A stretch of 17,524 nucleotides of DNA from the NCBI GenBank assembly GCA_025999255.1, contig BNXB01000029.1, forward strand, positions 1 to 17,524. Direction: 5' to 3'. The translations under genes and the position numbers were made by a program. This document shows positions 14,639 through 17,524 of this stretch, in pieces (the stretch's first letter is position 1; each line of letters opens with the position of its first letter). Origin of the DNA: Bacteroidia bacterium. GTDB taxonomy: Bacteria > Bacteroidota > Bacteroidia > Bacteroidales > Azobacteroidaceae. The notes under the pieces were generated by a model. It worked only from the letters and a program-made list of their open reading frames with translations, had not been told where the DNA came from and ran no database searches.

Positions 14639-15890
14639 GAGAGTATTTCAATTTCTGGAACCCAATCAATTTGTCATATCTGGCTCCTGCAGGCCTGTAA
14701 TAAACATAGACGGAATATTGATTCTCCGTTTGAAAGAAATTTCCTTCAATCAATGCAGTGGACAACGCATCCGAACCTTTTTTCTTTGTGACGTACAGGT
14801 AATTATAATATCCTTGTTTCAGAATCAGTGTTTTCACGTAAGCTTTTTCTTTTTCGCTGTAATCCATTTTACTGCATTCGTCGGCGATATTATTGAATAT
14901 TTCACTTAAAATGTAAACATCATCATTAAAGGGTTGTTGGGCCGGAAGGTAAAAGTGAGCGAAAAAATAATCGGCTTCGGTGTCGTAGTCCACCCCGTCC
15001 CGGTTTCTTATAATGTATTTTCCGTTTGCATCCTCATCGTAAGAATAACTCCTGTCGGCGCGGATTTTATCGGTACGGATATCTGCATGGTAATAAGGTG
15101 CATGATATGACATGGACTCTATTCCCAATCCGCTGTATTTGAATGAAATAACTTCAAATTTGCGGTATTCGTTCCCAGCTTCGAAAATAAGTTTGGGATT
15201 ATGGTCGTAGGTCAGTTGATTGGATTTGATATTCAACGGGTTAATAAATCCGGAAGAATTGTCCGTACGGTTGTTTTGCAGGACAATAGCTTTTATATCC
15301 TGCATGGGAGAAATCTTGAAATTAGTGTAATTAATGTCGAAACTGACCTGCTGATGCAATTTATTGACACCGATATCGGTACGTGAAGAAACCCTCATAT
15401 CTATTTTTATTTCAGGCTCAATTACTGAAAAACAGGCGGAAATAACCGGATTTTTAGGATCATTCTCTGCAAAAACCCGTACAACGTAGTTTCCTGAAAC
15501 TTTCATAGTCAAATCTTCGTTCGGGAAAAACAGTTTGTAATTCACATAATCCATGTTAGTTCCGAAAGAATTGGAGTAATCTTCGGCCACCATATTCTGG
15601 AATCCGCTCATATACTCATGTTGCGCCAATTGTGAGGGCTTCCAGTCGGCATTACAGTGAGTCAGGGTATAGGTATATCGTTGGGGTTGGGTACTAAGTT
15701 CATCGAAACTGATTTCGATGGTTTGGTCTCCTTCCAATACAATGACAGGAGGTAATTCCCAATTATCCACTACACTCACTCGAAGCGTTTTAATCTTTTC
15801 CGAAAAGGCTTCTGTTTTAAATACTTGCGCTGATAATGAATTAATTACCGGAACAATAAAAATAATGTAAAATAATATTCGGATTTTCAT
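14631..15890 (-). CDS. T9SS Plug-family protein (formerly DUF5103)
   Basis: A 419-residue protein with a signal peptide ('MKIRILFYIIFIVPVINSLSAQ', cleavage after Ala21). The body is a two-part beta-rich fold typical of DUF5103: 'VLEGDQTIEISFDEL' (52-66) and 'TYTLTHCNADW' (73-83) early, and 'YFFAHFYLP' with 'VYILSEIFNN' late. The family was renamed after the Flavobacterium SprA structures, where Plug closes the SprA translocon pore from the periplasmic side when PorV is absent. The assignment is from remembered family motifs. SprA and PorV are not in the window. A short divergent intergenic region (15891-15960) separates it from the NfeD-like gene. Its stop overlaps the lytic transglycosylase gene in convergent orientation. 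Confidence 0.85.
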   Translation of the reverse strand: MKIRILFYIIFIVPVINSLSAQVFKTEAFSEKIKTLRVSVVDNWELPPVIVLEGDQTIEISFDELSTQPQRYTYTLTHCNADWKPSQLAQHEYMSGFQNMVAEDYSNSFGTNMDYVNYKLFFPNEDLTMKVSGNYVVRVFAENDPKNPVISACFSVIEPEIKIDMRVSSRTDIGVNKLHQQVSFDINYTNFKISPMQDIKAIVLQNNRTDNSSGFINPLNIKSNQLTYDHNPKLIFEAGNEYRKFEVISFKYSGLGIESMSYHAPYYHADIRTDKIRADRSYSYDEDANGKYIIRNRDGVDYDTEADYFFAHFYLPAQQPFNDDVYILSEIFNNIADECSKMDYSEKEKAYVKTLILKQGYYNYLYVTKKKGSDALSTALIEGNFFQTENQYSVYVYYRPAGARYDKLIGFQKLKYSLK

Positions 15891-15891
15891 A

Positions 15892-15922
15892 TTGCAAATT
15901 TGAGAATTTTTTCTTATCTTTA
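15892..15922 (+). promoter_or_regulatory. Bacteroidota-type promoter of the NfeD/flotillin operon
   Basis: TTG (15892-15894), 20 nt, then TATCTTTA (15915-15922) matches the consensus except the last -7 base. The predicted transcript would start about 15928, leaving a ~30-nt AT-rich leader before the ATG at 15961. The upstream edge touches the start of the divergent Plug gene. Confidence 0.55.
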
Positions 15923-15960
15923 CACAACTTTATTTTAAAATTTATTTAAAAAATATTATT

Positions 15961-16539
15961 ATGGAATGGTTTAATAGCCTGGAGCCTGAACTTAAAATGT
16001 ATTGGACAATAGCGTTAATCGCAAGTTTGATATTTGTTATCCAGACGATAATGACGTTTATTGGAGCGGACTCATCCGATGGGTTGAGCGCCGATTTTGA
16101 TGGAGATATGCATCATGATGGCCCTTTTCAATTATTTTCATTTCGTAATTTGGTTAATTTTTTCCTGGGGTATGGTTGGTCTGCCGTTTGTTTTTACAAT
16201 ACTATTTCTTCTACGTTAGGATTAAATATTGTTGCAATAGTCATCGGCTTGTTGTTTGTCGGGATATTTTTCTTCCTGATGTTGCAAATTACGAGACTGG
16301 CATCGGATAAGACATTCAAAATAACGGATACGTTGGGAAAAACAGCCGATGTGTATTTGGTGATTCCTGCGGAAAGAAAAGGAAAAGGAAAGATACAGAT
16401 CAGTGTGGGAGGCGCTTATCATGAAATTGATGCAATGACCGATGGCGAAAAGATACCTACCGGCGCCAAAGCATATGTAGAAAGTCTTATCGACAATCAG
16501 ACGGTTCTGGTCTCAAGCATTCCCAATCTGATTGTATAG
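15961..16539 (+). CDS. NfeD-like membrane protein, YuaF type, flotillin partner
   Basis: A 192-residue membrane protein. It has three predicted transmembrane helices (about 14-34, 63-82 and 88-111), then a soluble C-terminal OB-fold domain (about 118-190, 'DTLGKTADVYLVIP', 'GKGKIQISVGG', ending 'VSSIPNLIV'). An Asp/His-rich loop, 'GADSSDGLSADFDGDMHHDG' (35-54), joins helices 1 and 2; acidic loops like it are common in this subgroup. NfeD proteins are encoded beside SPFH proteins. The short type without a protease domain pairs with flotillins, as in B. subtilis yuaF-yuaG, where it affects membrane fluidity and microdomains. The flotillin gene begins 45 bp downstream on the same strand, confirming the pairing. 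Confidence 0.88.
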   Translation: MEWFNSLEPELKMYWTIALIASLIFVIQTIMTFIGADSSDGLSADFDGDMHHDGPFQLFSFRNLVNFFLGYGWSAVCFYNTISSTLGLNIVAIVIGLLFVGIFFFLMLQITRLASDKTFKITDTLGKTADVYLVIPAERKGKGKIQISVGGAYHEIDAMTDGEKIPTGAKAYVESLIDNQTVLVSSIPNLIV

Positions 16540-16584
16540 TAACAGCTAAGATTTATAATTTTCAATTCTTAATTTTCAATTTTT

Positions 16585-17524
16585 ATGGAGCCTATTTATC
16601 TTATCATTATTGGCGTTGTTGTCGGTTTTATATTGATAACATCTTTGATTGCACGCTATAAGCGTTGTCCTTCGGATAAAATATTAGTCGTTTATGGAAA
16701 TACCGGAGGATCTTCCGCCAAATGTATCCATGGAGGAGGAGCTTTTATCTGGCCGGTTATACAGGATTTTGCCTATTTGAACCTGAAACCGATTTCCATT
16801 GAAGCTAACCTGACCAATGCATTGAGTGGGCAAAATATCAGGGTGGATGTTCCCTGCCGTTTCACGGTGGGTATTTCAACCGAGTCCGAGAGCATGAACA
16901 ATGCTGCGGAACGTCTGTTGGGACTTTCGTCCGAACAGATACAGGAATTGGCCAGCGATATTTTATTCGGTCAATTACGTTTGGTGATTGCAACCATGAC
17001 TATTGAAGAAATTAATTCCGATCGTGATAAATTCCTTGAAAGTATTTCTACCAATGTGGAGGCTGAACTGAAAAAAATAGGATTGAAATTGATTAATGTG
17101 AACGTTACGGATATCAAGGATGAGTCGGGTTATATTGAGGCTTTGGGACGTGAAGCTGCCGCTAAAGCGATTAACGAAGCAAAAGTCAGTGTGGCTTTAC
17201 AGGAAAAAATAGGGGAAATCGGTAAGGCGGAAGCCGTCAGGGATACCCGTATCAAGACTGCGGAAGCAAATGCTGTGGCTGTAAAAGGAGAAAACCAGTC
17301 AAAAATTGAAATCGCTAATTCCGAGGCCAACCGCCGTGAAAAAGAAGCAGAGGCTTTACGTATAGCTATTGCGGCCGAAAAAGTGCAACAAGCGAAGGCT
17401 TTAGAGGATGCTTATGCAGCCGAACAAAAAGCGGAAGACGCCCGTGCGGAACGCGAACGTTCAACCCAACAGGCGAATATTATTGTACCGACTGAAATTG
17501 AAAAACAACGTCGTATCATTGAAG
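16585..17524 (+). CDS. Flotillin (SPFH domain), 3' end outside the window
   Basis: The frame opens at ATG 16585 and continues through the right edge, 313 codons so far; complete flotillins are about 480-530 residues. An N-terminal membrane helix ('MEPIYLIIIGVVVGFILITSLI') is followed by the SPFH/band 7 domain: 'CPSDKILVVYG' (28-38), 'HGGGAFIWPVIQDF' (49-62), 'LSLEANL'-like 'ISIEANLTNALSG' (70-82) and 'IRVDVPCRFTVGI' (85-97). Next comes the Ala/Glu-rich flotillin repeat helix ('LGREAAAKAINEAKVSVA', then many EA/KAEA pairs), and 'IIVPTEIEKQRRII' near the edge. This matches the YuaG/FloT type, a scaffold of ordered membrane microdomains. The upstream NfeD-like gene is its usual partner and is probably co-transcribed. 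The short gap (16540-16584) holds only AT-rich direct repeats of TTTTCAATT. Confidence 0.92.
   Translation, partial: MEPIYLIIIGVVVGFILITSLIARYKRCPSDKILVVYGNTGGSSAKCIHGGGAFIWPVIQDFAYLNLKPISIEANLTNALSGQNIRVDVPCRFTVGISTESESMNNAAERLLGLSSEQIQELASDILFGQLRLVIATMTIEEINSDRDKFLESISTNVEAELKKIGLKLINVNVTDIKDESGYIEALGREAAAKAINEAKVSVALQEKIGEIGKAEAVRDTRIKTAEANAVAVKGENQSKIEIANSEANRREKEAEALRIAIAAEKVQQAKALEDAYAAEQKAEDARAERERSTQQANIIVPTEIEKQRRIIE

Overview
The window reads as chromosomal DNA from a Bacteroidota member, probably order Bacteroidales. Several things point there. The genes lack strong Shine-Dalgarno sequences, and several start downstream of the Bacteroidota-type promoter (TTG/TTTG, 19-20 nt, TAnnTTTG). 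A type IX secretion (T9SS) Plug protein, a T9SS type B sorting domain, a PorT-family barrel and a GldB-like domain are all present. The genus cannot be named from sequence alone. No rRNA, tRNA, CRISPR array, transposase or phage gene was seen, and no gene-free stretch exceeds about 205 bases.

Bases 1-2700 (plus strand) hold the 3' part of a formylglycine-generating-enzyme-like (SUMF1/FGE fold) protein that lacks the catalytic cysteines, a rhamnulose-1-phosphate aldolase (rhaD), and a Bcp-type peroxiredoxin. The two gaps around rhaD carry a 10-bp tandem repeat with a perfect hairpin, and a pair of crossing inverted repeats.

Bases 2690-7700 (minus strand) are housekeeping genes, transcribed dnaB, then pheT, then yebC. 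A 124-bp element with 25-nt near-perfect terminal inverted repeats fills most of the dnaB-pheT gap and abuts the dnaB stop codon.

Bases 7820-12350 (minus strand) form a cell-envelope cluster and are the most interesting part. First comes a LysM-LysM-coiled coil-GldB fusion protein. Then comes a LysM-LysM-periplasmic-binding-fold protein whose first ~90 residues are about two thirds identical to the first protein's. Then, 4 nt downstream, comes a PorT-family outer-membrane barrel, closed by a clear rho-independent terminator. The two LysM genes look like products of a tandem duplication of one N-terminal module joined to unrelated C-terminal domains.

Bases 12356-15890 hold a T9SS type B cargo protein followed 12 bp later by a membrane-anchored lytic transglycosylase (plus strand). 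Convergent with them, overlapping by 8 bp, is the T9SS Plug-family protein (minus strand).

Bases 15961 to the end (plus strand) hold an NfeD-like membrane protein and the first 313 codons of a flotillin, the familiar YuaF/YuaG-type membrane-microdomain pair.

Much of the right half therefore concerns the envelope: peptidoglycan binding and cutting, outer-membrane barrels, T9SS secretion and membrane organisation. No clearly new defence or mobile system is visible. The best candidate for something undescribed is the LysM-GldB fusion and its shared module with the neighbouring gene.
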